From: Antarcticibacterium flavum
GTDB lineage: Bacteria > Bacteroidota > Bacteroidia > Flavobacteriales > Flavobacteriaceae
Assembly: GCF_006159205.1 (NCBI RefSeq)
Contig: NZ_CP040812.1
Location: 2,852,001 to 2,916,000 of the forward strand
DNA: 64,000 nt
Direction of reading: 5' to 3'
Each line of letters starts with the position of its first letter. Position 1 is the first letter of the stretch. The position numbers and the translations under genes were made by a program. The notes below the pieces were generated by a model. That model did not search any database. It worked only from the letters and a program-made list of their open reading frames with translations, and was not told where the DNA came from. Shown here one piece after another: positions 1-8,986 of the stretch.

Positions 1-2421
1 CGATGGGGGATAAGGGTGCCATTCAATTACAGCAGGGGGGAGGAATTGATCACTCCAAGGTTTGACCAGGAATTCCTGGACCTGGAGCTGGAGAACCGCC
101 TTGCAGCAATTACAGATCCCGGGGAACGGGACAGGGTTAGGGAACAATCTGAAATATACACCAAGCGGCAGAGTGTTAATGTTATTGGTTTGCGAAAGGA
201 AAGGGTAGATGACAGTAAGCCAAAAGTGTATGACATAGAGAATTTTGCTGTTACAACATCCTATAACCAGGTAGACCACCGGGATTTTGAGATCGAGGAA
301 GCACTTAGTCAAAATGTAAGGGTTGGTGCAACATACGATTACAGTTTTCAACCTTTTTCCATTGAACCATTTAAGAATATTGCTGTTTTGGATAGCAGTG
401 AGTATTACTTGCCTCTGCGCGATTTCAATGTGAACCCCCTTCCTACGAATATTACCCTGAATTCAAATATCTTTAGACAGTATAATGAGCAAAAGTTCAG
501 GGAGGTTACACTTAGCGAAAATGATATTGGAATTCCTACCCTTTACCAGCGTAATTTTATGTTTGACTGGAATTACAGAGTTAATTATAATCTTACCAAA
601 TCCCTGCAGTTTAGCTTTAATGCCACCAATAACAGGATCATTAGGAATTATATAAGCGAGGGGAATATTGCAGATAATAGTGTGAGTATTTGGGATGACT
701 TTTTTGAGATAGGAGACCCTAACCAGCATTTCCAGACCCTGCAACTCAATTATGAACTGCCTTTTGATAAGCTGCCAATTCTCAGGTTTATTAAGGCCAC
801 CTATTCCTATACAGGGGATTTCCAGTGGCAAAGAGGCTCAGAGGTTTTCAGGACCCTGGAGGGGGTGCCAGATCTTGGGAATACTGTTCAAAACTCCAGT
901 GTACATCAAATCAATGCCAACCTGGATATGAATAGCCTCTATCAATACCTTAAGCTTACTCCGCGCAGGGCAACCCCTGCCACGGTACAGCAAAGGAGTG
1001 CTGCTGTTCCTACCCTGGATGGAAACCAGGCTCGCAAGCCGGCCAATGACCAAAGGTTAAGTTCGGGAGATAAAACATACAATACCTTAATAGGATTTGC
1101 GACGGCCATTAAGAGGCTACAGGTAACCTACAGGGAGAACCAGGGGATCTTCCTCCCTGGATATACCCGGGATATTGGGTTTATGGGGACCCTTAAACCC
1201 ACAACAGGTTTCACCTTTGGCCGTCAGGATGATGTGCGGCAGCTTGCAGCACGGCGTGGATGGCTTACCCTTTTCCAGGAATTCAACCAGCAGTACACAG
1301 CGGTTTCCAATAAACAGCTGGATATGCAGGCTTCGTTAAGCTTTATCCCAGACCTTACCATAGACCTTAGTGCCAACAGGATCTATTCTGAAACTTATGC
1401 TGAAAACTACCGGGTGTTACCGGGAGGTATGGAGTACATGTCGCTTAACCCTTATACCTTTGGGAATTTTACCATTTCTACTGTACTGGTTGGAACCGCT
1501 TTTGGTGCAAACAAAGCTGCTTTTTCAGAAACCTTTGAGCGGTTCAGGGGGAACAGGCTGGAAGTGGCCCGCAGGCTTGCAGTGGATAACGGTTTTGATC
1601 CCAATGACACAGATGCTGAAGGTTATCCAATAGGTTATGGTAAATCCAGCCAGCAGGTTCTTATTCCCGCTTTCCTGGCTGCCTATACAGGTGGTGATGC
1701 GGGAGCCGTCAAAACAGGAGCTTTTCGCAATATTCCCCTGCCAAACTGGGATATAAAATACACCGGTTTTATGCGGCTTGATTGGTTCAAACAAAACTTT
1801 AGAAGGTTTTCATTAAATCACGGTTACAGGGCTGGATATACGATTAACCAGTTCCAAAGCAATTTGGATTATGATCCTCAAAATCCGTATGAATTTAACC
1901 AGGCCAATAATTTCAAGAATAAGCTTTTATTCTCGAATGTTAACCTCACCGAGGTTTTTAGTCCGCTAATTAGGGTAGACCTTGAAACCAACGATGCTAT
2001 AAGGGTGCTTGCCGAGATTAAGAAAGACAGGGCATTATCTCTTAGTTTTGATAACAATTTGCTTACAGAGGTAAAAGGAAATGAGTATATCCTCGGCCTG
2101 GGTTACAGGATAAAGGATATGAAGATAACCACCAATATTGCAGGTAGGCAAAGGGTGTTGAGCAGCGACCTCAATTTTAAGGCAGATTTGGCATACCGCA
2201 GGAATATCAATATCATTCGCTACCTGGACCTGGAATCGAGCCAGGTCATTGCCGGCCAGGATCTCTGGGCGATCAATTTTACCGCAGATTATGCTCTTTC
2301 AAAGAACCTCACAGCCTTATTCTACTACGATCATACCTTTAGCGAATATGCCATTTCCACGGCGTTTCCACAAACCACGATTCGATCTGGGGTGACCCTG
2401 CGATATAATTTCGGAAATTAA
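1..2421 (+). CDS. sprA: Type IX secretion translocon SprA (Sov), C-terminal part
   Basis: This is the 3' end of a gene that begins before the window; frame 1 is open from base 1, so the GTG at 16 is an internal codon and not a start. About 806 residues are visible. They are rich in aromatic, Asn and Gln residues with alternating polar/hydrophobic strands, and end in a beta-barrel-like 'TLRYNFGN', as expected for the very large SprA outer-membrane barrel of the type IX secretion system (T9SS). In Flavobacterium, SprA is the outer-membrane channel for T9SS cargo such as gliding adhesins. The downstream order gcvH, vanZ-like, tonB, remB-like is the neighbourhood I associate with flavobacterial sprA. 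The assignment rests on recognition of the sequence and on context; the N-terminal part is not available. Confidence 0.9.
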   Translation, partial: RWGIRVPFNYSRGEELITPRFDQEFLDLELENRLAAITDPGERDRVREQSEIYTKRQSVNVIGLRKERVDDSKPKVYDIENFAVTTSYNQVDHRDFEIEEALSQNVRVGATYDYSFQPFSIEPFKNIAVLDSSEYYLPLRDFNVNPLPTNITLNSNIFRQYNEQKFREVTLSENDIGIPTLYQRNFMFDWNYRVNYNLTKSLQFSFNATNNRIIRNYISEGNIADNSVSIWDDFFEIGDPNQHFQTLQLNYELPFDKLPILRFIKATYSYTGDFQWQRGSEVFRTLEGVPDLGNTVQNSSVHQINANLDMNSLYQYLKLTPRRATPATVQQRSAAVPTLDGNQARKPANDQRLSSGDKTYNTLIGFATAIKRLQVTYRENQGIFLPGYTRDIGFMGTLKPTTGFTFGRQDDVRQLAARRGWLTLFQEFNQQYTAVSNKQLDMQASLSFIPDLTIDLSANRIYSETYAENYRVLPGGMEYMSLNPYTFGNFTISTVLVGTAFGANKAAFSETFERFRGNRLEVARRLAVDNGFDPNDTDAEGYPIGYGKSSQQVLIPAFLAAYTGGDAGAVKTGAFRNIPLPNWDIKYTGFMRLDWFKQNFRRFSLNHGYRAGYTINQFQSNLDYDPQNPYEFNQANNFKNKLLFSNVNLTEVFSPLIRVDLETNDAIRVLAEIKKDRALSLSFDNNLLTEVKGNEYILGLGYRIKDMKITTNIAGRQRVLSSDLNFKADLAYRRNINIIRYLDLESSQVIAGQDLWAINFTADYALSKNLTALFYYDHTFSEYAISTAFPQTTIRSGVTLRYNFGN

Positions 2422-2431
2422 TAAAAGAGGT

Positions 2432-2461
2432 TTGACCAAACCCAATAAAAAATTAACTTTG
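2432..2461 (+). promoter_or_regulatory. Bacteroidota-type promoter of gcvH
   Basis: TTG at 2432-2434 is followed by 19 bp and then TAACTTTG at 2454-2461, matching the Bacteroidota -33/-7 consensus (TTG, about 19-21 bp, TAnnTTTG). The gcvH ATG lies 23 bp downstream. The promoter sits between the sprA stop and gcvH, so gcvH can be transcribed independently of sprA. Confidence 0.7.
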
Positions 2462-2484
2462 TCACACTTATAAAATCCAATCTT

Positions 2485-2865
2485 ATGAATATTCCACAAG
2501 AATTAAAATACACCAAGGATCACGAATGGGTGAGAATTGAAGGTGATGTTGCTACAGTAGGCGTTACAGATTTTGCCCAGGGGGAACTTGGAGATATTGT
2601 ATATGTAGAAGTAGAGACGGTGGGGGAAACCCTGGACCGGGAAGAGGTTTTTGGAACTGTAGAAGCAGTAAAGACAGTATCAGATCTTTTTCTTCCGCTT
2701 TCCGGAGAGATCCTGGAATTCAATGAAAGCCTTGAAGATGCACCTGAGAAAGTAAATTCAGATCCTTACGGTGAAGGTTGGATGGTAAAGATTAAGTTCA
2801 CAGATGAGAGTGAAGTTTCAGATCTTTTAAGTGCAGAGGATTATAAAGAGGTTGTTGGCGGCTAG
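2485..2865 (+). CDS. gcvH: Glycine cleavage system H protein
   Basis: A 126-residue protein of normal H-protein length. It carries the lipoyl domain with the acceptor lysine at K63 in '[11 protein letters not shown]', the counterpart of the usual E-[SA]-V-K motif. The H protein shuttles the methylamine group of glycine between the P, T and L proteins through its lipoyl arm, in the cytoplasm. None of the other gcv genes is nearby, which is common in Flavobacteriaceae, where gcvH sits alone after sprA. The start ATG at 2485 gives the expected N-terminus ([16 protein letters not shown]). The end of the gene overlaps the next reading frame. Confidence 0.96.
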   Translation: MNIPQELKYTKDHEWVRIEGDVATVGVTDFAQGELGDIVYVEVETVGETLDREEVFGTVEAVKTVSDLFLPLSGEILEFNESLEDAPEKVNSDPYGEGWMVKIKFTDESEVSDLLSAEDYKEVVGG

Positions 2866-3256
2866 AATACTTTTTTTTCTTGCCGTTGTTTATACCATAT
2901 TTATAACAACATTATCCCTGGTACAACTGGGGAAGATCTCTGTAGGAAGCTTTAACCCTACAGATAAGATGATGCATACCGGCGCGTATTTTGGCCTTGC
3001 TGTATTGTGGTTCTCCTACTACCTTTTTAAGAAGGAGGAAGCGATACAAAGACGTGGATTTCTCAAGATTTCTGTTCTTGCAGTGCTTTTTGGTATGTTA
3101 ATTGAGGTTTTACAAGGGATCCTTACTGATTATCGGGAACCCGACTGGGCCGATATTCTGGCAAATAGCCTTGGTGTTTTTATCGCGTACTGCGTTTTTG
3201 TAATTTTTCAGAAATTTCTTAATCGTGTTAAACATCAGATTAGTTCATTTTTATGA
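2831..3256 (+). CDS. VanZ-like membrane protein
   Basis: A 141-residue integral membrane protein with about four hydrophobic segments (roughly residues 12-32, 45-65, 75-95 and 105-128). It has VanZ-family features, including '[16 protein letters not shown]' and '[25 protein letters not shown]'. VanZ-like proteins are small membrane proteins of mostly unknown function; the founding member gives low-level teicoplanin resistance. The GTG start at 2831 overlaps the gcvH coding end by 35 bp. TTG codons at 2852 and 2855 would shorten the overlap and are possible alternatives. Co-transcription with gcvH is likely from the overlap, although no functional link is evident. Confidence 0.85.
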   Translation: MQRIIKRLLAARILFFLAVVYTIFITTLSLVQLGKISVGSFNPTDKMMHTGAYFGLAVLWFSYYLFKKEEAIQRRGFLKISVLAVLFGMLIEVLQGILTDYREPDWADILANSLGVFIAYCVFVIFQKFLNRVKHQISSFL

Positions 3257-3300
3257 AAAAAAATTTTACATTAGCAACCTTTATTAATCATTAACGAATT

Positions 3301-4023
3301 ATGGAACCCAAGAAAAATCCAAAAGCCGATTTAACCAGACGAAGTGTCCTCTTTCTTCAGTTGGGTCTTATTCTAGTCCTGCTTATTACTTACGGGGCTA
3401 TTGAGTGGAAGACCTATGACAGGGATGATATAGATACAGGACAGTTAGATCTGGGAGATCTTGACGATGAAGAAATCCCGATTACAGAGATACAAAACAC
3501 CCCACCACCTCCACCACCACCGCCACCGGCACCCGAGATCATAGAGGTTGTTGAGGATGAGGAAGAAGTTGAGGAAGACATCATTGAGTCTACTGAAACT
3601 ACCCAGGAGGAGATCGTAGAGGTAAGAGAGGTTGTTGAGGCTCCTGTAGAGGAAGAGATCGCCGATGTTCCTTTCGCTGTTATTGAAAACGTGCCAATCT
3701 TTCCAGGATGTGAGAATATGCAGAACAATGACCAGCGTAAGAAATGTATGAGTGAAAAGGTTCAGGAATTCGTACAAAGAAGATTTAACACAGACCTTGG
3801 TAGCCAACTTGGATTGAGTGGTATTAACAGGGTGATCGTTGTCTTCAAGATCGATAAGAATGGTAATATTACAGATGTGCGCTCCCGTGCACCACACCCA
3901 AGACTGGAGCAGGAAGCTGCAAGGGTTGTGAATATGTTGCCTAAAATGCAGCCTGGAAAACAACGTGGTAAACCGGTAGGTGTAAGTTACTCCCTGCCAA
4001 TCGTATTCCAGGTTCAGGATTAA
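3301..4023 (+). CDS. tonB: Energy transducer TonB
   Basis: A 240-residue TonB. It has a short cytoplasmic N-terminus, one membrane anchor at about residues 17-36, and an acidic stretch. A run of nine prolines (about residue 68 onward) leads to a long Glu/Asp-rich periplasmic spacer. The C-terminal TonB domain (about 145-240) includes 'RVIVVFKIDKNGNITDVRSR' and ends in 'SYSLPIVFQVQD'. It would pass proton-motive energy from ExbB/ExbD to outer-membrane receptors; exbBD are not in the window. The acidic rather than Lys-rich spacer is typical of flavobacterial TonBs. A clear hairpin terminator follows the stop codon, so the operon ends here. Confidence 0.92.
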   Translation: MEPKKNPKADLTRRSVLFLQLGLILVLLITYGAIEWKTYDRDDIDTGQLDLGDLDDEEIPITEIQNTPPPPPPPPPAPEIIEVVEDEEEVEEDIIESTETTQEEIVEVREVVEAPVEEEIADVPFAVIENVPIFPGCENMQNNDQRKKCMSEKVQEFVQRRFNTDLGSQLGLSGINRVIVVFKIDKNGNITDVRSRAPHPRLEQEAARVVNMLPKMQPGKQRGKPVGVSYSLPIVFQVQD

Positions 4024-4048
4024 ATAAGTCTTAAATGTAAATATATAG

Positions 4049-4082
4049 CTCCCGGATTGCTCTGCAGTCCGGGAGTTTTCTT
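4049..4082 (+). terminator. Rho-independent terminator after tonB
   Basis: The perfect inverted repeat CTCCCGGA (4049-4056) / TCCGGGAG (4068-4075) has an 11-nt loop and is followed by TTTTCTTTT. It lies 25 bp after the tonB stop and closes the gcvH-vanZ-tonB transcript. Confidence 0.85.
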
Positions 4083-4159
4083 TTATGCCCCTTGCAGGCA
4101 GGGATTCGAAAAAATTGGTATCTTTCGCCTGTACAACCCATAATTGTCCCGCTTCTTTT

Positions 4160-6277
4160 ATGAAATATTTAGGTTGCCTGCTCCTTTTCTTCCTCCCGCT
4201 CGCCGGTATAGCCCAAACCAGTATCACAGACCTGGAAACCTACCCGGTCTTTAATGACTGTACTCAGGTAGAATTTGCCAGGGAAGGGGATTGCTTTAAG
4301 AATACGCTGAGAAAACATATACTCGAGACCTTTGAACTGCCAACCCGTGTTATAGAAGAGAATTACACTGGGGAGGCGTTTGTGCTCTTTGAAGTAGACC
4401 GGGAAGGAAAATTTCAGGTGCTTTATGTGGACGCTATTTATGCTGAACTCAAAGAAGAGTTGGTGAGGGTATTTCAAACCCTGCCCGTAGTAGAGCCACC
4501 TACGTATAACGGCAGGCCTACCTATGCGCAATTCAGGATGCCACTGCGAATCCCATTGAATTTCACCAATGTCCCGCCGGTACAGGAAATTGAGGAGCAG
4601 GTTACTGCAATTGAAGATCCTACGGCTGCGCCATTGGTGCAACCTCAGGATGAGTATGACCAGATCGTTTCCAGGCCCTTTCGTAACCGGGAGTCCCAAA
4701 GTAATTTAAACATTCCGCTTTCACACGAAAGGTACAGCAGGTTTGATGCCGCTATGAACCGTATAGGCACCAACAGTCATACTGCCTCCAAACCATTTTT
4801 GTATAAGGATGTTTCTTCCTATTACGATTTTAAACAGGAGCGGGAAGAACTGGAAAAAAGCACCTCCAGCTGGCTGGGAAGAAAGTTGTGGAATGAGCAC
4901 CTGGTGACCTTCCAGGGCGAGAACTATTGGTTTACAGGAGATGTGATCCTCGACCTGCAGCTGGGTAGGGACTTCCAGAGTGATTATGATTTTACTTACA
5001 ACAATACCAGGGGAGCAGTGTTCCAGGGAGGACTGGGCAAGGATCTTCATTTTTATACAGTAGTCTTTGAAAGTCAGGGCCGTTTTGCCGATTATTTCAA
5101 TCGATATGCTGAAAGTATTGCGCCCTTTATGGGAAGTGGGGTAGCTATTATCCCGGGACGGGGTATTGCCAAGGAATTTATGGATGGGGGATATGATTAC
5201 CCGGTGGCTGAGGGATATATTTCTTACAGCCCTTCAGAATTTTTTGATATCCAACTTGGACATGGGAATAATTTTATAGGAGACGGCTATCGCTCGCTGC
5301 TTATGAGTGATAATCCAAATCCACATCCATACCTCAAGCTTAACACCAGTTTCTGGAAATTAAAGTATACCAATACCTGGATGTCTTTGCGAGATGTAAG
5401 GGAGGAAGTTGCGGGAGAAGGGGCATACCGCACCAAGTATATGGCAAATCATTACTTGAGTTTGAACTTAACCAAACGATTGAATATAGGCCTCTTTGAA
5501 TCTGTCGTATGGCAGGATGATAACGGGAGGGGATTTGATGTGAATTATTTGAATCCGGTAATATTTTACAGGGCGATAGAATTCTCCACCGGTGCGCGTG
5601 GTGGAAATGCGCTTATAGGTTTAACCGGTAAATACAAGTTGAGTGATCAATTCAATGCATATGGCCAGTGGATCATTGATGAGTTCTCCTCTTCAGATGT
5701 TTTTGGAGGGGAGGGGAGCTGGAAGAATAAACTTGGTTTTCAACTTGGATTAAAATATTTCAATGCTTTTAATATCCCAGATCTTTACCTGCAGGCAGAG
5801 TATAATCAGGTAAGGCCTTATACATATTCCCATAATTCAGTGGTTCTTAACTATGGCCATAATAACCAATCCATGGCTCATTTATGGGGTGCAAATTTCA
5901 GGGAATTTGTTGCTATTGCCAGATACCGAAAAGAAAGGATTTATGGAAGTGCAAAGCTGGTACTTGGAGAGCGAGGCTTTGATTTTAATAATGAAAAGGA
6001 TAATTTTTATTACGGAGGCGATATCTATCGAAGTGAAAGAGAACGTGCTTTAGAGACAGGGGTTAGGATAGGGCAGGGAAATACCGCTACTTCATTTTTT
6101 ACTGAAGTTGAGGCGGGATATATTATTAATCCGGTAACAAATTTGAAGCTCTTTGGAAGTGTGATCTACAGGAATTTTGATCCTTTGGAGAATACAGCCG
6201 CGACCTTTAACAATAATACCGTATGGCTGAATGTTGGGGTGCGCACAGATATCTTTAACTGGTATTTTGACTATTGA
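4160..6277 (+). CDS. remB: RemB-like gliding/outer-membrane beta-barrel protein
   Basis: About 705 residues. I chose the ATG at 4160 because it opens directly onto a signal peptide (MKYLGCLLLFFLPLAGIAQ); the same frame is open further upstream to 4085. The first ~130 residues resemble a small TonB-C-like domain ('EAFVLFEVDREGKFQVLYVDA'). The rest is beta-barrel-like with many Tyr/Phe/Asn strands, ends in 'FNWYFDY', and is similar in style to capsule-assembly Wzi barrels. Its place just after sprA-gcvH-vanZ-tonB, its size and its N-terminal domain match RemB, a protein required for full gliding in Flavobacterium johnsoniae. A Wzi-family name would also be defensible. An imperfect -7 element (TATCTTTC, 4119-4126) precedes it. 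Confidence 0.75.
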   Translation: MKYLGCLLLFFLPLAGIAQTSITDLETYPVFNDCTQVEFAREGDCFKNTLRKHILETFELPTRVIEENYTGEAFVLFEVDREGKFQVLYVDAIYAELKEELVRVFQTLPVVEPPTYNGRPTYAQFRMPLRIPLNFTNVPPVQEIEEQVTAIEDPTAAPLVQPQDEYDQIVSRPFRNRESQSNLNIPLSHERYSRFDAAMNRIGTNSHTASKPFLYKDVSSYYDFKQEREELEKSTSSWLGRKLWNEHLVTFQGENYWFTGDVILDLQLGRDFQSDYDFTYNNTRGAVFQGGLGKDLHFYTVVFESQGRFADYFNRYAESIAPFMGSGVAIIPGRGIAKEFMDGGYDYPVAEGYISYSPSEFFDIQLGHGNNFIGDGYRSLLMSDNPNPHPYLKLNTSFWKLKYTNTWMSLRDVREEVAGEGAYRTKYMANHYLSLNLTKRLNIGLFESVVWQDDNGRGFDVNYLNPVIFYRAIEFSTGARGGNALIGLTGKYKLSDQFNAYGQWIIDEFSSSDVFGGEGSWKNKLGFQLGLKYFNAFNIPDLYLQAEYNQVRPYTYSHNSVVLNYGHNNQSMAHLWGANFREFVAIARYRKERIYGSAKLVLGERGFDFNNEKDNFYYGGDIYRSERERALETGVRIGQGNTATSFFTEVEAGYIINPVTNLKLFGSVIYRNFDPLENTAATFNNNTVWLNVGVRTDIFNWYFDY

Positions 6278-6415
6278 TCCTCGCTGAAGTACTTGGGATG
6301 AAAAGAAAAAGAGTACCAGTGTCTTCCGGAAATAATCGTTACTAATTTGTTCAAGACTGATTTTCAGGGCTGGGATCCTGCCGGCAAAACTCTGAAAATT
6401 AACAGGATCACTCTC

Positions 6416-6445
6416 TTGCCAAAACTGATTTTAGGAGTATCTTTG
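6416..6445 (+). promoter_or_regulatory. Promoter of the ctaB/cytochrome oxidase operon
   Basis: TTG at 6416-6418, a 19-bp spacer and TATCTTTG at 6438-6445 match the Bacteroidota consensus. The ctaB start is 13 bp downstream of the -7 element, giving a very short 5' leader. Confidence 0.72.
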
Positions 6446-6458
6446 CAACCAATTTAAA

Positions 6459-7370
6459 ATGGTATTTTTGAGTAACACCCGCGTCCATACTCCTTCTGTA
6501 TCAGTGCTCTCAGATTTTAAGGAAATAACCAAAATGCGACTGGCGATAAGCGTTGTCTTTTCATCTGTTGCGGGGTATTTTCTGGGTGCTGAGGTCATTG
6601 ACTTTGTCACTGTCCTATTGCTTGCCATTGGTGGTTATTTAATGGTGGGCGCTTCCAACGCTTATAATCAAATCCTTGAAAAGGATCTGGACGCCTTAAT
6701 GGACCGCACCAAAAATCGTCCTCTTCCGGCTGGGAGAATGACAGTTCCCACTGCCTTTGTGATCGCCAGCACCTTCACGATTCTTGGACTTATTGTACTT
6801 TATATTATAAATCCTAAGACCGCGATGTTTGGGGCTATAAGCATCTTTTTATATGTAAGTGTATATACCCCGTTAAAAACAAAGACTCCTTTAAGCGTTT
6901 TTGTGGGTGCCTTTCCCGGGGCTATTCCATTTATGTTGGGATGGGTTGCGGCAACAGATGAGTTTGGCATAGAACCGGGTACTTTGTTCATGATACAATT
7001 CTTCTGGCAATTTCCTCATTTTTGGGCTATAGGCTGGTGGTTGTTTGATGATTATAAAAAAGGGGGATTCTTTATGCTGCCAACGGGTAAAAGAGATAAA
7101 GGTACTGTAATACAAATAATCCTTTACACAATATGGACTATCCTGGTGTCACTTATCCCGGTCTTTGGGGTAACTGGTAAGTTATTCCTTACCCCCTTAT
7201 CTGGGGTGCTTATTTTTATGTTGGGGATGGGGATGTTATATTATGCTTTGAGACTTAAGAGAAAAAGAACCTCCAAGGCAGCCAAAAAATTGATGTTTGC
7301 AAGTGTGTCTTATATCACGCTTCTTCAAATCATATATGTATTAGATAAATTTCTTAGAGAATGGATTTAA
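6459..7370 (+). CDS. ctaB: Protoheme IX farnesyltransferase (heme O synthase)
   Basis: A 303-residue UbiA-family prenyltransferase with about eight to nine membrane helices. The first Asp-rich motif, which binds the Mg-farnesyl diphosphate complex, is visible at residues 67-82 (N67 AYNQILEKDLDALMD), followed by 'RTKNRPLPAGRM'. The second polar loop contains 'FDDYKKGGFFMLP'. The enzyme converts heme B to heme O, the cofactor (or precursor of heme A) for heme-copper oxidases, in the inner membrane. It heads a run of oxidase subunit and assembly genes and overlaps the next gene by 10 bp, so the two are translated from one transcript. Confidence 0.95.
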   Translation: MVFLSNTRVHTPSVSVLSDFKEITKMRLAISVVFSSVAGYFLGAEVIDFVTVLLLAIGGYLMVGASNAYNQILEKDLDALMDRTKNRPLPAGRMTVPTAFVIASTFTILGLIVLYIINPKTAMFGAISIFLYVSVYTPLKTKTPLSVFVGAFPGAIPFMLGWVAATDEFGIEPGTLFMIQFFWQFPHFWAIGWWLFDDYKKGGFFMLPTGKRDKGTVIQIILYTIWTILVSLIPVFGVTGKLFLTPLSGVLIFMLGMGMLYYALRLKRKRTSKAAKKLMFASVSYITLLQIIYVLDKFLREWI

Positions 7371-7942
7371 CAGAAGGAACAAGAGTTGAAAAGCAGGCCA
7401 GGGCAAAGAAAATGATGCTTTGGTTTGGGATCATAAGCATGGTGATGATGTTCGCCGGGCTTACCAGTGCTTATGTGGTAAGTAAGAACCGCCCAGATTG
7501 GATCTCGGGCTTTGAATTGCCGGCTTCCCTTTACTGGAGCACTTTGGTGATCATTATAAGCAGTATAACTTTCATCCTGGCAAAGAAAAGTATTGCTAAT
7601 GATGACAGGAAGAATGGTACCTTATACCTCCTGGCTACGCTGGCGCTTGGGATCGCCTTCGTTGTTTTGCAATTCCAGAGTTTTGCAGAGATCATACAGG
7701 CGGGTTACTATTTCACCGGGAGTGAAAGCACGGTTACCACCTCCTTTATTTATGTGGTGGTTTTAGCCCACCTTGCCCATCTCGCAGCCGGTTTGATCGT
7801 ACTTTTAGTGGTAATTTATAACCATTTTAAACAACGCTACACTTCCGGTCAAATGCTTGGATTAGAGCTGGGTGCAACCTTCTGGCACTTTCTCGATATA
7901 CTGTGGGTATACCTGTTTTTGTTTTTATATTTCTTTAGATAA
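7361..7942 (+). CDS. Cytochrome c oxidase subunit III (short form)
   Basis: A 193-residue heme-copper oxidase subunit III with five membrane helices. The family signature appears in the last two helices ('HLAHLAAGLIVLLVV' and 'ATFWHFLDILWVYLFLFLYF'). Subunit III stabilises the catalytic subunits in the inner membrane. The gene overlaps ctaB and is followed 46 bp later by a second, longer subunit III gene. Paired subunit III genes of this kind occur in the caa3-type oxidase loci of Bacteroidota. The catalytic subunits I and II are not in this window. Confidence 0.93.
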   Translation: MDLTEGTRVEKQARAKKMMLWFGIISMVMMFAGLTSAYVVSKNRPDWISGFELPASLYWSTLVIIISSITFILAKKSIANDDRKNGTLYLLATLALGIAFVVLQFQSFAEIIQAGYYFTGSESTVTTSFIYVVVLAHLAHLAAGLIVLLVVIYNHFKQRYTSGQMLGLELGATFWHFLDILWVYLFLFLYFFR

Positions 7943-7952
7943 TAAATTTACG

Positions 7953-7960
7953 TATTTTTG
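7953..7960 (+). promoter_or_regulatory. Possible internal -7 element before the second subunit III gene
   Basis: TATTTTTG at 7953-7960 matches the Bacteroidota -7 consensus 29 bp before the ATG at 7989. No TTG stands at the right distance upstream, so this may be a weak internal promoter or chance. Confidence 0.35.
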
Positions 7961-7988
7961 ACCCCTCACTTAAATTCAATATCTTCAT

Positions 7989-8969
7989 ATGGAAGCTACT
8001 GTTATTAGAACAGGCACCGAAGGCAAAACCTGGGGCGGTGGTAACGAGCCATTAAGAGCCAGTTACGGGAAAATGATGATGTGGTTCTTCATCCTTTCTG
8101 ATGCACTTACCTTTTCAGGATTTCTTGCTGCTTATGGTTTTTCAAGATTCAAATTCATAGACTCTTGGCCAATAGCCGATGAGGTTTTTAATCACTTTCC
8201 TTTTCTTCATGGGGTAGATGCGCCAATGTACTATGTTGCATTGATGACCTTCATCCTTATTTTTTCATCGGTTACAATGGTTCTCGCAGTAGATGCCGGC
8301 CACCAGATGAAAAAGTCAAAAGTGGTTTTTTATATGTTCCTTACTATTATTGGAGGGGTGATCTTCCTTGGTTCTCAAGCCTGGGAATGGAAGAATTTTA
8401 TAAATGGGGAATATGGTGCGGTCGCAACTGTAGGAGGGAATATACTGCAATTTGTGGATGAAGATGGAAAACGGGTGTCGCTCGATGCTTTTGCTGCTGC
8501 TGCTCCAAGAGACAGGGTGCAACATACCCGTTCCAATGGACTTTGGTTTACTGAAGAACCTGCGCTTCCTGCTCTAACAGTTGAAGATGTAAAAGCAGGA
8601 TTCCTTGCAAATCCAAATATCCTTATACGTACTCAACAAATCAACGAGGAAGGTGAAAAAACCATCCTTACCAGGGCAGAGTCTGAAAGAAAACTTGATG
8701 CAGAAGCTGCAAGGGTTGTACGAGGTGCAAACCTTACAGAGAATGAATACGGGGTGCCGCTATTTGCAGATTTCTTCTTTTTCATTACAGGGTTTCACGG
8801 TTTCCACGTTCTAACCGGGGTGCTTATCAATATCATTATTTTCTTTAACGTCCTGCTGGGTACCTACGAGCGAAGGGGTAATTATGAAATGGTAGAAAAA
8901 GTTGGTTTATACTGGCACTTTGTAGACCTTGTTTGGGTATTTGTATTTACCTTCTTTTATTTGGTATAA
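7989..8969 (+). CDS. Cytochrome c oxidase subunit III (long form with insert)
   Basis: A 326-residue subunit III. The membrane helices match the family and include the closing motif 'GLYWHFVDLVWVFVFTFFYLV' and 'FFITGFHGFHVLTGVLINI'. Between the third and fourth helices there is a hydrophilic insert of about 100 residues (roughly 140-245) that the neighbouring 193-residue copy lacks. The insert carries many charged residues ('NEEGEKTILTRAESERKLDA'). The role is presumably structural within a caa3-type complex in the inner membrane. Such long forms occur in Bacteroidota, and the insert could contact subunit II or an alternative complex III. It is followed 17 bp later by subunit IV. Confidence 0.92.
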   Translation: MEATVIRTGTEGKTWGGGNEPLRASYGKMMMWFFILSDALTFSGFLAAYGFSRFKFIDSWPIADEVFNHFPFLHGVDAPMYYVALMTFILIFSSVTMVLAVDAGHQMKKSKVVFYMFLTIIGGVIFLGSQAWEWKNFINGEYGAVATVGGNILQFVDEDGKRVSLDAFAAAAPRDRVQHTRSNGLWFTEEPALPALTVEDVKAGFLANPNILIRTQQINEEGEKTILTRAESERKLDAEAARVVRGANLTENEYGVPLFADFFFFITGFHGFHVLTGVLINIIIFFNVLLGTYERRGNYEMVEKVGLYWHFVDLVWVFVFTFFYLV

Positions 8970-8986
8970 TTTAGAATTTATTAAAA

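Noticed and set aside
3445..4227. Long minus-strand open frame (260 codons) across tonB
   Set aside because: It is antisense to tonB and its terminator, its codons mirror the Pro/Glu repeats, and it has no recognisable motif.
6360..6399. Terminator after the remB-like gene (ATTTTCAG / CTGAAAAT)
   Set aside because: The 8-bp arms are 24 bp apart and no T tract follows, so it may be chance.
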